Positions 7,060 to 17,000 of a DNA stretch of 43,220 bases are shown here, piece by piece (the first letter of the stretch is position 1; the number at the start of each line of letters is the position of its first letter). The position numbers and the translations under genes are program-made. The DNA is from CAYZPE01 sp964626625 (GTDB lineage Bacteria > Patescibacteriota > Minisyncoccia > Phycocordibacterales > CAYZPE01). The notes beneath the pieces were generated by a model. It saw only the letters and a list, made by a program, of their open reading frames with translations, searched no databases and was not told the origin of the DNA. The stretch is from positions 1 to 43,220 of the forward strand of contig CAZVFV010000001.1 of assembly GCA_964626625.1 (NCBI GenBank), given 5' to 3'.

Positions 7060-10047
7060 TTATCTCTTCAACATCTTTGCCAGAATACAATACTCACACT
7101 TTTTATCGTCACATGTTTTATCCCAAAATGAGAGCTCGAGTATTTCATTACCTACCATTTCGATTGTTTCAATTAAATCATCAGTATCATCTTTTGTTAC
7201 CGTAAACTTTTCCTTTACATACTTTCCTCTTTCATTAGGTTCAACAAAATCAATTTCCCCTGAAACCATATCGTACATACCACCTTTAAATCTATCGAGT
7301 AGAATTTTATAAAAAACAATTTGTCTAAAAATGTTTCCTTCTGAATCTTTTGTATCACCTGTAATTTGATTTCGTGTTTTAGGTTTGCCAGTTTTATAAT
7401 CAATAACATTAACTTCTCTCTCACTTAAAAACTCTAATTTATCAAGCTTACCCGTCAAAATAATTTCTGAAGTTAAAGCGATATTTCTTACGGCAAATTC
7501 ATTGAGAGTTTGAGTTATCCATCGTGAACTATATTCATCAAACCAACCAGAAAGTGCTTTTTCACCTCTTTCTTTATAGACAAGAAAATCACTTTCTTTA
7601 AAGGGCTGTGTTTGTAAAGTAGAAACAAAGGCTTGTACTGTATTTTCCTTTGAAAAATCTTCTTCAATACGAAGTTTATTAAAAAGAGTATTGAGGGCTT
7701 CATGAATAGCAGTACCGTACATTAAATGAGCTTCATCAGCCTGAGGAAGCCTAATGAGGTTTCTATAGAAGTATTTCCATGGACATGAAAGATAGTTATT
7801 AAGAGCTGATACAGACATCCCTTGGGCTGTAAAAAGGCTTTTAATATAAGCTTTGTCATGGAGACCTCCTCCAGATTGCCCTTCTGCTTTAACGTATATA
7901 TGAGACCTTTTTTCTTCAAACTCATTTTCTAAAGAAGTGGTATCAACTAAAGTAGTAAGTTTAGAATCAATCTCTTGAATGAATTGACTCGGAAGTTGTT
8001 CTCTACCGTCTTCACCGTGACGTGAAAAAGAAAGTGTTACATGTTTTTTAGCCCGAGTTAAAGCAACATACAAAAGACGTCTCTCATCGTCGAGAGAACT
8101 TCCTTGTGTATTTTTTTGAAGTAGAGAATATACTTCTGGCAATAATTTCAAAGACTCTATCTTTCTTTTATTTCCCCACTTACCGTCATATACATGAACA
8201 ATAAAAACGTATTCAAATTCAAGCCCTTTTGACTTATGCGTAGTCATAAGACGAACAAACCCTTCTCTTCCACCTCTCTTTTTTTTCTTTGGAGAAAGAC
8301 TGTGGTTTTCAAGAGTATTCAAATGCTCTAAAAAATCTTTTAAATTTCCCTTTGGTGACATGCGAACAAAATCTCTTATTTCCTCAAAAAATAAATCAAT
8401 TGCATCAAGTGTTTCTTGTGCACCATCCTCACCAAGCACACTATTTAAAAGTCCTGACTCCCTCAATATTTCTTCAAAAAAATCAACAAGTCCTTTGTTA
8501 TGAGATTCTTTTACAAAGTACGAAAGAATTGAAAAAGCATTCAGAATAGTAGTCTTATTTTCAAGTTCCACATCGTCGAGTAATTTCTTTTGAGAAATAA
8601 CATCATAGAGTGAATACTTTCTTTTTTGACCTGCTGACCTGATAAGCTTGAATAAATCCAGAGGAACAACGTCCCATAAAGGTAGGTGAAAATAGTCGGC
8701 AAGTTTTCTGTCATCTCCAAAATTATTAGCTGCCTCTGCAATTGAGAGCAGTTTTCTCACAGCAGAATGAGAAAAGATACTTTCCTCTGACTCAATAGTA
8801 TGCGGTATGTTTACTTTTTTAAAATAAGAAGAAAGTTCTTCTGCATCTTTGTTATCTCGATATAAAACTGCAATTTCATGAGGATGAACACCTTCATCTA
8901 AGAGCTTTTTAATGTCTTGTCCAATTCCATAATATTCATGTTCTTTTTTTGTAAATGCATATACAGAAATAGGTTTTATGCTTGCCTTACCTTGCGATTT
9001 TAAAACAACATCAGATGGTATCATGCTGTGAGCACTATCCAGAATAGATTGAGTTGAACGATAGTTCTCTGTCAGCTTCACAAGTTTTGTTTCTGGATAC
9101 AACTCTTTGAAATAGAGAAAATTTTCAAGACTCGCTCCTTGAAAACGAAAAATTGCTTGCTTTTCATCACCAACCACAAAAAGATTCGGTCGTGGTGCAA
9201 AGTGACTTGCTAATCGCTCGAGTATTTTATTTTGAGCATTATTAGTATCTTGATGTTCATCAACTAAAATATATTGATAATTTTCTTGTAAACGAAGGAG
9301 GAGGTCTTCATTTTTTGTGAGAACTTTCAGAACCTCGATAATCATATCGCTATAGTCATAGAGCTTCTGCTCTCTCAAAGAAACTTCATATACATCGTAA
9401 ACCTTCAAAAGCTCTTCGTTTTTTGAAATTTGTTTTTCAAGATCTTTATAAACCCCCTTCATTTTTCCTTTATGAACACCCTTCTCATGATATACGTCAG
9501 GAGTTACCTCAAAATCTTTACGTGCTTTTGTGATAATGTCTTTGAAAGCTTTCGTATCAACTCCTTCTCTTTTTAAGTTATTAATTCCTGATAAAATTGG
9601 TTTTACAAAATAAGAAGGATCACCGTGAGGTTTTAAAAATTCAAAACTTTCTTTCTCAATAATAGCCTCTATAATCTTTATTTGTTCAATATCAGTAATA
9701 CTCCTTGAACCAATAATATGAGGAAATTCTTCTGGGTTCTGCTGGATTATCTCATTTGCAAAACCATGAAATGTGTTTATGTGTACCCGATATGCAGAGG
9801 TTTTTATAATATTCAAAAGCCTCTTTCTCATACTTGAAACACCAGATTCAGTAAATGTGAGAGCTAAAATATTTTCTGGAGCAGTGTCTGTTTTAAGAAG
9901 AATGTTTGCAATACGGAGTGTTAAAATCTGGGTCTTGCCAGTACCTGGTCCTGCCACAACCATAACTGGACCATCGATAGAATCAACAGCCTCTTTTTGG
10001 TCTTTATTTAAAGCTTTATATAGTTTCTTAAATTCTAAACTTTCCAT
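7060..10047 (-). CDS. UvrD/PcrA-like superfamily 1 helicase fused to a PD-(D/E)XK nuclease
   Basis: The 995-residue protein has an SF1A helicase: Walker A GPGTGKT (33-39), motif II LVDEHQDTN near 264-272, then GDEKQAIFRFQGA, TENYRST, and motif V/VI TTHKSKGLEFEYVF and ERRLLYVALTRAKK. A C-terminal RecB-family nuclease carries GKLD and DYKTGK near residues 885-905. A cysteine in YLSCPWKYFYRN plus C979, C984 and C987 at the C-terminus resemble the four-cysteine iron-sulphur staple of AddB-type nucleases. It could be a single-polypeptide end-processing enzyme for recombinational repair. The start is supported by TACACT 6 nt upstream. Confidence 0.9.
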   Translation of the reverse strand: MESLEFKKLYKALNKDQKEAVDSIDGPVMVVAGPGTGKTQILTLRIANILLKTDTAPENILALTFTESGVSSMRKRLLNIIKTSAYRVHINTFHGFANEIIQQNPEEFPHIIGSRSITDIEQIKIIEAIIEKESFEFLKPHGDPSYFVKPILSGINNLKREGVDTKAFKDIITKARKDFEVTPDVYHEKGVHKGKMKGVYKDLEKQISKNEELLKVYDVYEVSLREQKLYDYSDMIIEVLKVLTKNEDLLLRLQENYQYILVDEHQDTNNAQNKILERLASHFAPRPNLFVVGDEKQAIFRFQGASLENFLYFKELYPETKLVKLTENYRSTQSILDSAHSMIPSDVVLKSQGKASIKPISVYAFTKKEHEYYGIGQDIKKLLDEGVHPHEIAVLYRDNKDAEELSSYFKKVNIPHTIESEESIFSHSAVRKLLSIAEAANNFGDDRKLADYFHLPLWDVVPLDLFKLIRSAGQKRKYSLYDVISQKKLLDDVELENKTTILNAFSILSYFVKESHNKGLVDFFEEILRESGLLNSVLGEDGAQETLDAIDLFFEEIRDFVRMSPKGNLKDFLEHLNTLENHSLSPKKKKRGGREGFVRLMTTHKSKGLEFEYVFIVHVYDGKWGNKRKIESLKLLPEVYSLLQKNTQGSSLDDERRLLYVALTRAKKHVTLSFSRHGEDGREQLPSQFIQEIDSKLTTLVDTTSLENEFEEKRSHIYVKAEGQSGGGLHDKAYIKSLFTAQGMSVSALNNYLSCPWKYFYRNLIRLPQADEAHLMYGTAIHEALNTLFNKLRIEEDFSKENTVQAFVSTLQTQPFKESDFLVYKERGEKALSGWFDEYSSRWITQTLNEFAVRNIALTSEIILTGKLDKLEFLSEREVNVIDYKTGKPKTRNQITGDTKDSEGNIFRQIVFYKILLDRFKGGMYDMVSGEIDFVEPNERGKYVKEKFTVTKDDTDDLIETIEMVGNEILELSFWDKTCDDKKCEYCILAKMLKR

Positions 10048-10053
10048 ATCCTA

Positions 10054-10059
10054 AGTGTA
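10054..10059 (-). promoter_or_regulatory. -10 element of the helicase-nuclease gene, leaderless
   Basis: TACACT on the minus strand is separated from the ATG at 10047 by exactly 6 nt. The -35 (TTTCTA 17 nt upstream) is weak. Confidence 0.5.
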
Positions 10060-10096
10060 GCGAACTCAACAGGATTTAGAAATAGAACATAGGAAC

Positions 10097-10138
10097 AAAA
10101 ATCAGTATTGTACGGCACATCGTATAATACTGATTTTT
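10097..10138. terminator. symmetric AT-rich hairpin, second terminator after the sigma gene
   Basis: A 13-bp perfect stem (10097-10109 with 10126-10138) with T runs on either strand. It lies upstream of the helicase promoter and would stop readthrough from the sigma gene. Confidence 0.5.
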
Positions 10139-10178
10139 GTTAACTTCTATTTAATATATAAAAAGTTAAGAAATAAAA

Positions 10179-10200
10179 ACCCTGGACTGATGTCCAGGGT
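10179..10200 (-). terminator. intrinsic terminator of the second sigma gene
   Basis: ACCCTGGAC (10179-10187) pairs with GTCCAGGGT (10192-10200); on the minus strand the stem is followed by TTTTTA. It lies 24 nt after the stop codon. Confidence 0.85.
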
Positions 10201-10224
10201 GAGAGTGAGATTCTTGTTTCAACT

Positions 10225-10893
10225 TCAACTTGAGAGTTCTTGAGCAAAACACTTACGAAGCTTATTAAGTGCCCTTATTTCAATTTGACGAACTGCTTCT
10301 TGAGTTATTCCTAGGACCTGACCCAACTCTCTTCTTGTTAATAACTCTTTTTTGTCAAGTCCGTATCTACAAGAAAGAATTCGCCTCTCCCTTTCATCTT
10401 TAAGTGATAGAAAAACTCGATTAAGTTTGTCGAACATATCAGTATTGTAAAACTCCTTATTACTTCCTTGGAACAATATAGCACGTCTCGCAATAACAAA
10501 AGGACGCTTCCGCTCACTCCTTTCTTTAGAAGCAGCCTGAATCATTCGCCTCTTTATAGCAACGTACGCATACGTACTAAATTGAAATCCACGCCCAGGA
10601 TCAAATCCTCTAATGGCATCGAACAGACTTTCATTGCCAACAGAAAGCAGTTCTTCACAGTCCACTTGGCCACGAATTTTCTTTACCAAAAACTTAATAA
10701 TTCCTTGATTACCTAATGCAATTTGATTTTGTAATCGACCGACCTCCAACTTCAATGTACTAGTGCAAGTATGTGGAAGATTTTGTTCCTTAGCTTCCAT
10801 AGCAACCTTAAGATTATTTTCGATAGCACGGAGCTCAATAAAGCAGTCTTTACACTGAGGCCACCCCATTACCTGTGACGATCTATTGATCAT
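10225..10893 (-). CDS. second RNA polymerase sigma factor, sigma-70 family
   Basis: The 222-residue factor has region 2 (about residues 65-130: EELLSVGNESLFDAIRGFD, then FQFSTYAYVAIKRRMIQ) and region 4 (about 165-220) with a helix-turn-helix LGQVLGITQEAVRQIEIRAL. Region 1 is missing and region 3 is short. An N-terminal CxxC (C14, C17) is unusual. It should direct RNA polymerase to a subset of promoters. The gene lies directly downstream of the rpoD terminator but has Shine-Dalgarno AAAGGG and probably its own promoter (extended -10 TGTATTAT near 10958-10965). It belongs to the Shine-Dalgarno class, unlike its neighbour rpoD. Target genes cannot be told. Confidence 0.88.
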   Translation of the reverse strand: MINRSSQVMGWPQCKDCFIELRAIENNLKVAMEAKEQNLPHTCTSTLKLEVGRLQNQIALGNQGIIKFLVKKIRGQVDCEELLSVGNESLFDAIRGFDPGRGFQFSTYAYVAIKRRMIQAASKERSERKRPFVIARRAILFQGSNKEFYNTDMFDKLNRVFLSLKDERERRILSCRYGLDKKELLTRRELGQVLGITQEAVRQIEIRALNKLRKCFAQELSS

Positions 10894-10987
10894 ACGTTTC
10901 CCTTTCGTAAGTTAAGATTGAAAAATGACAAAAAAACAAACCAGATAATACAGTAACACATAAAATCATATTTTCAAGTAAACAAAA

Positions 10988-11003
10988 ACCACCCGAAGGT
11001 GGT
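10988..11003 (-). terminator. intrinsic terminator of rpoD
   Basis: ACCACC-CGAA-GGTGGT hairpin, followed on the minus strand by a T-rich tract (TTTTTG). It ends the rpoB-rpoC-dnaG-rpoD unit. Confidence 0.85.
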
Positions 11004-11012
11004 CTTTTACTT

Positions 11013-12275
11013 TTAATAATAGTTTCGAAGCCTATTTGCTTTGTCGTGCTGGCGAATTTTTTCAAGCGCCTTTGCTTCAATTTGTCGAATACGCTCACGA
11101 GTCACTCCAAATTCCTTACCTACCTCTTCAAGAGTGTGAGTAATACCGTCAACGAGACCATGTCTCATTTCTAAAATTTTCCTTTCTTTTTCTGGTAAAT
11201 CATCCAGAATTTCCTTTACTTGGTCAGCAATAATTCTACGTGATGATTCTTGATCAGGAGAAAGGATTTTGTCATCAGCAATAAAGTCTCCTAGTACAGA
11301 CTTATCATCTCCTTCATCTCCAACCGGATTTTCCAAAGAGACAGTACTTTGGTCGATTTTTTCAATTTGATAAATCTTATCAACATCGAGACCCATCTCA
11401 ACAGCAATTTCTTCTGGGAGCGGGTCTCTACCAAGATCTTGTGAAAGTCTTCGAAAAACCTGTTTATATTTAGCAATAGTTTCAACCATATGTACCGGTA
11501 CTCGAATAGTACGTGACTGATCAGCAAGCGCTCGTGTGATCGCCTGACGAATCCACCATGTTGCATATGTTGAAAACTTAAAACCTTTTGTCCAATCAAA
11601 TTTATCAACGGCACGGAAAAGTCCTAAATTTCCTTCCTGAATAAGATCGAGGAGAGTAAGATCGGGACTACGACCTACGTATTTTTTAGCAATAGAAACC
11701 ACTAAACGTAGGTTTGATCGGGCAAGAATATTTTTTGCCTCATCATCCCCCGCTTCAATCCGTCGAGCTAATTCTTTTTCTAGTGCACCAGAAATAAGTG
11801 GGTACTGCCCAATTTCTTTAAGATACATCTGAATTGAATCATAACTTCCTTCTCCAGCACCTTTTATATATTGTGACTTTTCATTGTTCTGTGGGTCTTC
11901 AAGGAGACCTCCACCATCAAGAACATCAACACCAGATGACTTTAATTTGTCATATAGATTTTCAAGAAAAAGAACATCTTCTTCAATAGTTGGAAATTCT
12001 TTCAAAATCTCATCGTACGTAACAAACCCCCTTTCTTTTCCACGGGAAATAAGAAGACTCATTTTATCACCCCATTCATTTGCCTTATTTTTTTTACTTG
12101 CCTTTTTTGTATTTTTTTCTTTTGCTGTGTGTGCATGCTTAAAAGCAGCTCTCTTAATATTCTTCTTTGCTTGCCTTTTTGCTGTAACCTTTCTCTTCTT
12201 CACTTCTTTTTCTTTAGTATCCTTCTTTGTTACTTTTTTAACCTTTTTTATTTTTGTTTCTTTTTTTCTTGGCAT
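11013..12275 (-). CDS. rpoD: principal RNA polymerase sigma factor (RpoD/SigA)
   Basis: Domains in order: a very lysine-rich N-terminal tail (residues 1-70), a region 1.1-like segment (about 70-115), region 1.2 (DSIQMYLKEIGQYPLIS), region 2 with NLRLVVSIAKKY, LDLIQEGNLGLFRAVDKFD and FKFSTYATWWIRQAI, region 3, and region 4 ending VTRERIRQIEAKALEKIR. It directs transcription from -35/-10 promoters such as the many TTGaca/TAtaaT pairs seen here. It starts 5 nt after the dnaG stop, the dnaG-rpoD pairing of the classical macromolecular synthesis operon. The basic tail is unusual and may contact DNA or RNA. Confidence 0.96.
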   Translation of the reverse strand: MPRKKETKIKKVKKVTKKDTKEKEVKKRKVTAKRQAKKNIKRAAFKHAHTAKEKNTKKASKKNKANEWGDKMSLLISRGKERGFVTYDEILKEFPTIEEDVLFLENLYDKLKSSGVDVLDGGGLLEDPQNNEKSQYIKGAGEGSYDSIQMYLKEIGQYPLISGALEKELARRIEAGDDEAKNILARSNLRLVVSIAKKYVGRSPDLTLLDLIQEGNLGLFRAVDKFDWTKGFKFSTYATWWIRQAITRALADQSRTIRVPVHMVETIAKYKQVFRRLSQDLGRDPLPEEIAVEMGLDVDKIYQIEKIDQSTVSLENPVGDEGDDKSVLGDFIADDKILSPDQESSRRIIADQVKEILDDLPEKERKILEMRHGLVDGITHTLEEVGKEFGVTRERIRQIEAKALEKIRQHDKANRLRNYY

Positions 12276-12280
12276 ATATA

Positions 12281-13975
12281 TTATGATGTTTTTTTAATTA
12301 AATTATTGTATTCAATAAGAAGTTTTTGGGCAGTTCCACCATCTCCAGAAGATTCTGCTTTCCGTATAGCGTGAGTTAATTTCTCTAACTCTTTTTTTAT
12401 AAATATGTCTCCTATACGCTGTATTAAATCTAGAAAAGATTCTTCGTCCAATCCTTGAGGAAATAATTTTTCTGCTTCAAATAATACCCTATCTTTAATA
12501 CCTTCAACTTCTTTAAATACATCTTCGTACCCCTCGTCTCCAACTATTTTTTTTAAAAAAACCTCAATCTTTTCAACATAACCACTACCCCTAGCTTTCT
12601 CAGAAAATAAAACACCTATCAGAGAATGCAAGGGGGAGATAGTATCTTGAGGAGGTGGCAGTGAATGTTTCAGAGTTCCTTCTTCTTCTTTTTTTACAAC
12701 AGAAACTTTTTTTAAATCTTGCCATAGAGCTTCTTCCGATAGATTAAACATATCACGAACCTTACCAATAAAGTGTGCCTTTTCAAGTTCACTTGCAAGA
12801 CCCTGGATCAAGGGAAGAATTCTTCCTTGAACTTCTTCAATAGTTTTGCGTGGAGGTAACTGCTCTTGCATAATATGCTCTAGTTGAAAATCAATAATAT
12901 GTTTAGATTCTGAAACTACTTTTTTCCATCTCACAATATCTTTTTGAATTAAATCTGCTGGATCTAACCCTTGAGGCAAGATACCGAGTTTAACTTCCAT
13001 TCCTAAAGACATAGCAAGACTTGCTGCTCTACCCGATGCATTAAACCCTGCTTCATCTCCATCAAAAATCATAAGTATCTTATGAGAAAGTGAAGAAAGT
13101 CTTTCGATATGTTTTTGAGTTAGGGCTGTACCAGATGTTGCAACAGCATTACCAAAACCCGCCTGATGACACATAAGCAAGTCCATTTGACCTTCAACCA
13201 AAATAGAGTAATTCTTTTTCCTTATAGCAACTTTTGCTTTGTGTAATCCATACAACACATCTGATTTTTTGAAGAGAAATGTGTCTGGACTATTTAAATA
13301 TTTTGGCTGACTATTATCACCTTCTTTTGGTGAAACGGCATATATTCTACCTGAAAATGCGATAACTCTTCCTGATATATCAAAAATTGGAAATATGATT
13401 CTTGACCTGAATACATCATACGAACCCTTATCACTTTTTTTAATAAGTCCCGCTTTTAACATGTCCTCATCTTTATATCCTTTTGATGTTAAATATGCCT
13501 TAAGCTCTCGCCACTCATCTGGAGCATAACCTATTTTCCAATTTTCAATAGATTTTTTGGTAAGCCCTCTTCCTTGTATGTACTCCAAAGCTTTTGGATT
13601 TTTTGAAAGCTCTTGAGCAAAATACTCCATTGCTTTTTCAAGTATTTCATACAACTTACTTTTTTCTCTATCTTCAGCTGTATTTTGAGAAAATGCTTCA
13701 AGAGATATTCCTGCTTTCTCAGCAAGAATCTTTAAGGCACCCTTAAAATCTACTCCCTCAAAATGTTCAACAAAACTAAAAATGTCTCCTTTTTCTCCAC
13801 AACCAAAACAATAGTAACTTCCTCGTGAAGGCGAGATGAAAAAGGAAGGTGTCTTTTCATTATGAAATGGACACTTTGCCTTAAAATTAATTCCCGTTCT
13901 TTCGAGCTTGACGTAAGAACCGATTACTTCCGCGACAGACAATTTTTCTTTTATTGTTTCTACGGCGGAGGACAT
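12281..13975 (-). CDS. dnaG: DNA primase
   Basis: Synthesises RNA primers for replication. The CHC2 zinc site is C35, H38, C56 and C59. The TOPRIM core has ILVEGQMDLL (catalytic E) and MIFDGDEAG (the DxD pair) in the middle of the protein. The C-terminal ~130 residues are helical and would bind DnaB, but are weakly conserved. At 564 residues it is about normal. It lies 53 nt after rpoC and 5 nt before rpoD on the same strand, so it is probably read from the rpoB promoter. A small hairpin (13985-14005) lies just upstream of its start. Confidence 0.95.
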   Translation of the reverse strand: MSSAVETIKEKLSVAEVIGSYVKLERTGINFKAKCPFHNEKTPSFFISPSRGSYYCFGCGEKGDIFSFVEHFEGVDFKGALKILAEKAGISLEAFSQNTAEDREKSKLYEILEKAMEYFAQELSKNPKALEYIQGRGLTKKSIENWKIGYAPDEWRELKAYLTSKGYKDEDMLKAGLIKKSDKGSYDVFRSRIIFPIFDISGRVIAFSGRIYAVSPKEGDNSQPKYLNSPDTFLFKKSDVLYGLHKAKVAIRKKNYSILVEGQMDLLMCHQAGFGNAVATSGTALTQKHIERLSSLSHKILMIFDGDEAGFNASGRAASLAMSLGMEVKLGILPQGLDPADLIQKDIVRWKKVVSESKHIIDFQLEHIMQEQLPPRKTIEEVQGRILPLIQGLASELEKAHFIGKVRDMFNLSEEALWQDLKKVSVVKKEEEGTLKHSLPPPQDTISPLHSLIGVLFSEKARGSGYVEKIEVFLKKIVGDEGYEDVFKEVEGIKDRVLFEAEKLFPQGLDEESFLDLIQRIGDIFIKKELEKLTHAIRKAESSGDGGTAQKLLIEYNNLIKKTS

Positions 13976-13984
13976 TGTTATATG

Positions 13985-14005
13985 TTGGCATTTGTACGGA
14001 ATGCC
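13985..14005 (-). promoter_or_regulatory. hairpin in the rpoC-dnaG gap
   Basis: TGGCATT (13985-13991) pairs with AATGCCA (13999-14005), 7-nt loop. There is no T run, so it is more likely an RNA processing or stability element than a terminator. It may let dnaG-rpoD levels differ from rpoBC. Confidence 0.45.
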
Positions 14006-14028
14006 ACCGTTATGAAGTTCTACAAAAT

Positions 14029-17000
14029 CTATTCTTCCTTAAGTTGTGTATGAAGCTTAGCTATCATATCTGCCTTTTCACTTCCTTTGAAACCAGTACC
14101 AGCAGGTACGAGACGTCCAACAATAACGTTCTCTTTCAGACCAATAAGATCATCTTCATAACCACGAAGTGCACTATTTATAAGCACTCGAGTTGTGTGT
14201 TGGAAAGAAGCGGCGGAAAGTACACTACGTCTTGAAAGGGCAACTTCAGCAATACCCATCACCACTGCCTCAGCAGTTGCAATTTCACCTCCTGCTTCCT
14301 TAATTGTTGCATTCACTTTCTTAAGTTCTGCGAGTTCAACAATATCTCCTCGAGAGAATGAAGTATCTCCCGCAACAAGAATCCTTCTTCGGGAGAACAT
14401 CTGCTTGATGATAATTTCTATATGCTTACGAGATACTGTTTCTCCTTGAAGCTCATAAAGCTTACTGATTTCACGAATGATGTAATTTTCTGTCTTTTCT
14501 TTACCAGCATACCTAAAGAGCTCTTCAATATTTGCTGAACCATCTGTAAGGAAATCTCCCTTTTTAACCTTATCTCCAACCTTAACAAGAACTGTTCGGT
14601 GAAAGTTAACTGGATACTCAATATCAAGCACAGGCTTTCCTTTTGAACCTTCATCAGGAAGAAGTGTAACTATTTTTTCACGTCCTTCTGTTTTTATATC
14701 TGAGATCATTCCATCAACATGAGCAATAACAGCAGGATTTTTTGGTTTTCGTTTTTCAAATATTTCTTCAGCACGAGGGAGACCGGCTGTAATGTCTCCA
14801 CCAACAGATGCGGTACCTCCAGCATGGAATGTACGCATAGTAAGCTGTGTTCCTGGTTCACCAATAGATTGAGCTGCTACAGTACCCACCGCCTCTCCAA
14901 GATCGATAATTCTATTCTTTCCAAGATCAGATCCGTAACATTTGATACACACACCTCGTAATGTCTCACACGTAAGTGGTGATCGAACAAAAACTTCAGA
15001 CACCCCAGCTTTTTCAATAACAAGAGCATCTTGTTTGGTTACAAAATGATCTCTCTTGAATAAAGTCTTACCGTCTGCGTCAACAATCTCTTTTGCCAAG
15101 AAACGACCCTTAACTATTTTTGAAATTGCAATCTCAATACCAGAAGCACTTTCTTTTCGAAGAGTAATACCTTCTTTCGTAGCACAATCATTTTCAAGTA
15201 CAACAACGTCCTGTGCAACATCGAAAAGTTTTCGAGTAAGATAACCTGCCTTTGCTGTATTAAGAGCTGTGTCAGTTAGACCTTTACGAGACCCGTGAGT
15301 TGTAATGAAGTACTCAATAGGAGTTAGACCTTCCTTACTACATGAAAGAATTGGAAACTCAATTGTTTCTCCTGCGGTATTTTGAATAAGACCTTTCATA
15401 CCAACCATTTGAGTAATCTGAGAAAGAGAACCTCGGGCACCTGACTTAACCATGTCATGAACAGAATCTCTAATACCTAGAGTTGCAGGAATAAGTTTTT
15501 CTACATCGCCCTTAGCAGCATGCCAAATTTCAATATTCTTTCTCATTCTTTCATCTTCAGAAAGAAGTCCTGAATTATATTGCTCTAATACTTCAGATGC
15601 TTTTACTTGAGCCTTCTTTATAACTTCATATTTACCTTGAGGGATTTTAACATCGTCAATACCCCATGTTACCCCTGAATATGTTGTGTATTTGAAACCA
15701 AACTCTTTAATCTTGTCGAGAATTGCTGGAATACTATCAATACCATATTTTTCAAAAAGCTCATCAATAAGGAAGGCCATTTTCTTTCGCTCTATTTCAC
15801 TATTTACAAATTGATAGTCAGCAGGAAAAACATCATTGAAAATAAGTCTTCCAACGGATGTCTCAATAACCTTTCCAGCGAACTCACCGAATTTGGGTGT
15901 ATTTGGAGCAAGTACCTTAATGTTTGCTCGGAAACTTACTACACCGAAATCTCTTGCAAGAACTGCTTCTTGTGGAGATGTAAATATTTTTCCTTCACCT
16001 TTTTCATCAGGCAAAATTCGTGTCATCCAGTAACATCCCAAAATAATATCGAGCATTTTTGCAGCAATAATAGGATCTCCTGAACCTGGCTTAAGAAGGT
16101 TTTTATTAGCAGCCATAATTTCCTTAGCTTCTAATTGAGCCTCTTTAGAAAGAGGAACATGCACCGCCATTTGATCGCCATCGAAGTCAGCATTAAACGC
16201 TGAACACACAAGTGGATGAACCTGAATAGCGTTTCCTTCAATAAGAATAGGTCTGAAAGCTTGAATACCAAGTCGGTGAAGTGTTGGAGCACGGTTTAGA
16301 AGTACGTATTTACCATTAATAACATCTTCGAGAATTGCCCACACTTCTGGAATACCGTCATCGATAAGTTTTCCTGCACCACGAATGTTGTATGCTAATT
16401 CTTTATTTAAAAGTTCTGAAATAACAAATGGTCTAAAGAGTTCTAGCGCCATATGTTTTGGTAAACCACATTGGTCAAGCTTAAGATCAGGACCAACAAC
16501 AATTACCGATCGTCCTGAGTAGTCAACACGCTTACCAAGAAGATTTCCTCGAAGTAACCCTCTCTTTCCTTTGAGGTTATCCGCAAGAGACTTGAGGGAT
16601 CGTCGTTGAGATTGTGGTCCTTGAGCTGGAGTTGCATTTCCGTGACGAATAGAATTATCAATAAGCGCATCAATAGCTTCTTGAAGGATTCTTTTTTCGT
16701 TACGTAAAATTACATCAGGAGCCATAATCTCCTTAAGTTTCTTTAGACGATTGTTTCGATTGATTACACGTCGATACAAATCGTTTACATCTGATGTTGC
16801 ATATCGTCCTCCATCAAGAGCGACCATAGGACGAAGAGCTGGTGGGATAATTGGAACTCGCGTAAGAAACATCCATTCAGGACGAATACTGTTTTTAATC
16901 ATTCCTCGAATAAGAGAGAGTCTTTTGTTTATCTTGTCGATATCGATGGAGCTCGCCTTTTCAAGTTGAGCATCGAGAGTTTCTGCAAGCTTAACAAGGT

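Noticed and set aside
6906..7312. Plus-strand ORFs covering the structured repeat and the end of the helicase gene
   Set aside because: No start signals; they read through two terminator hairpins and antisense to coding sequence.
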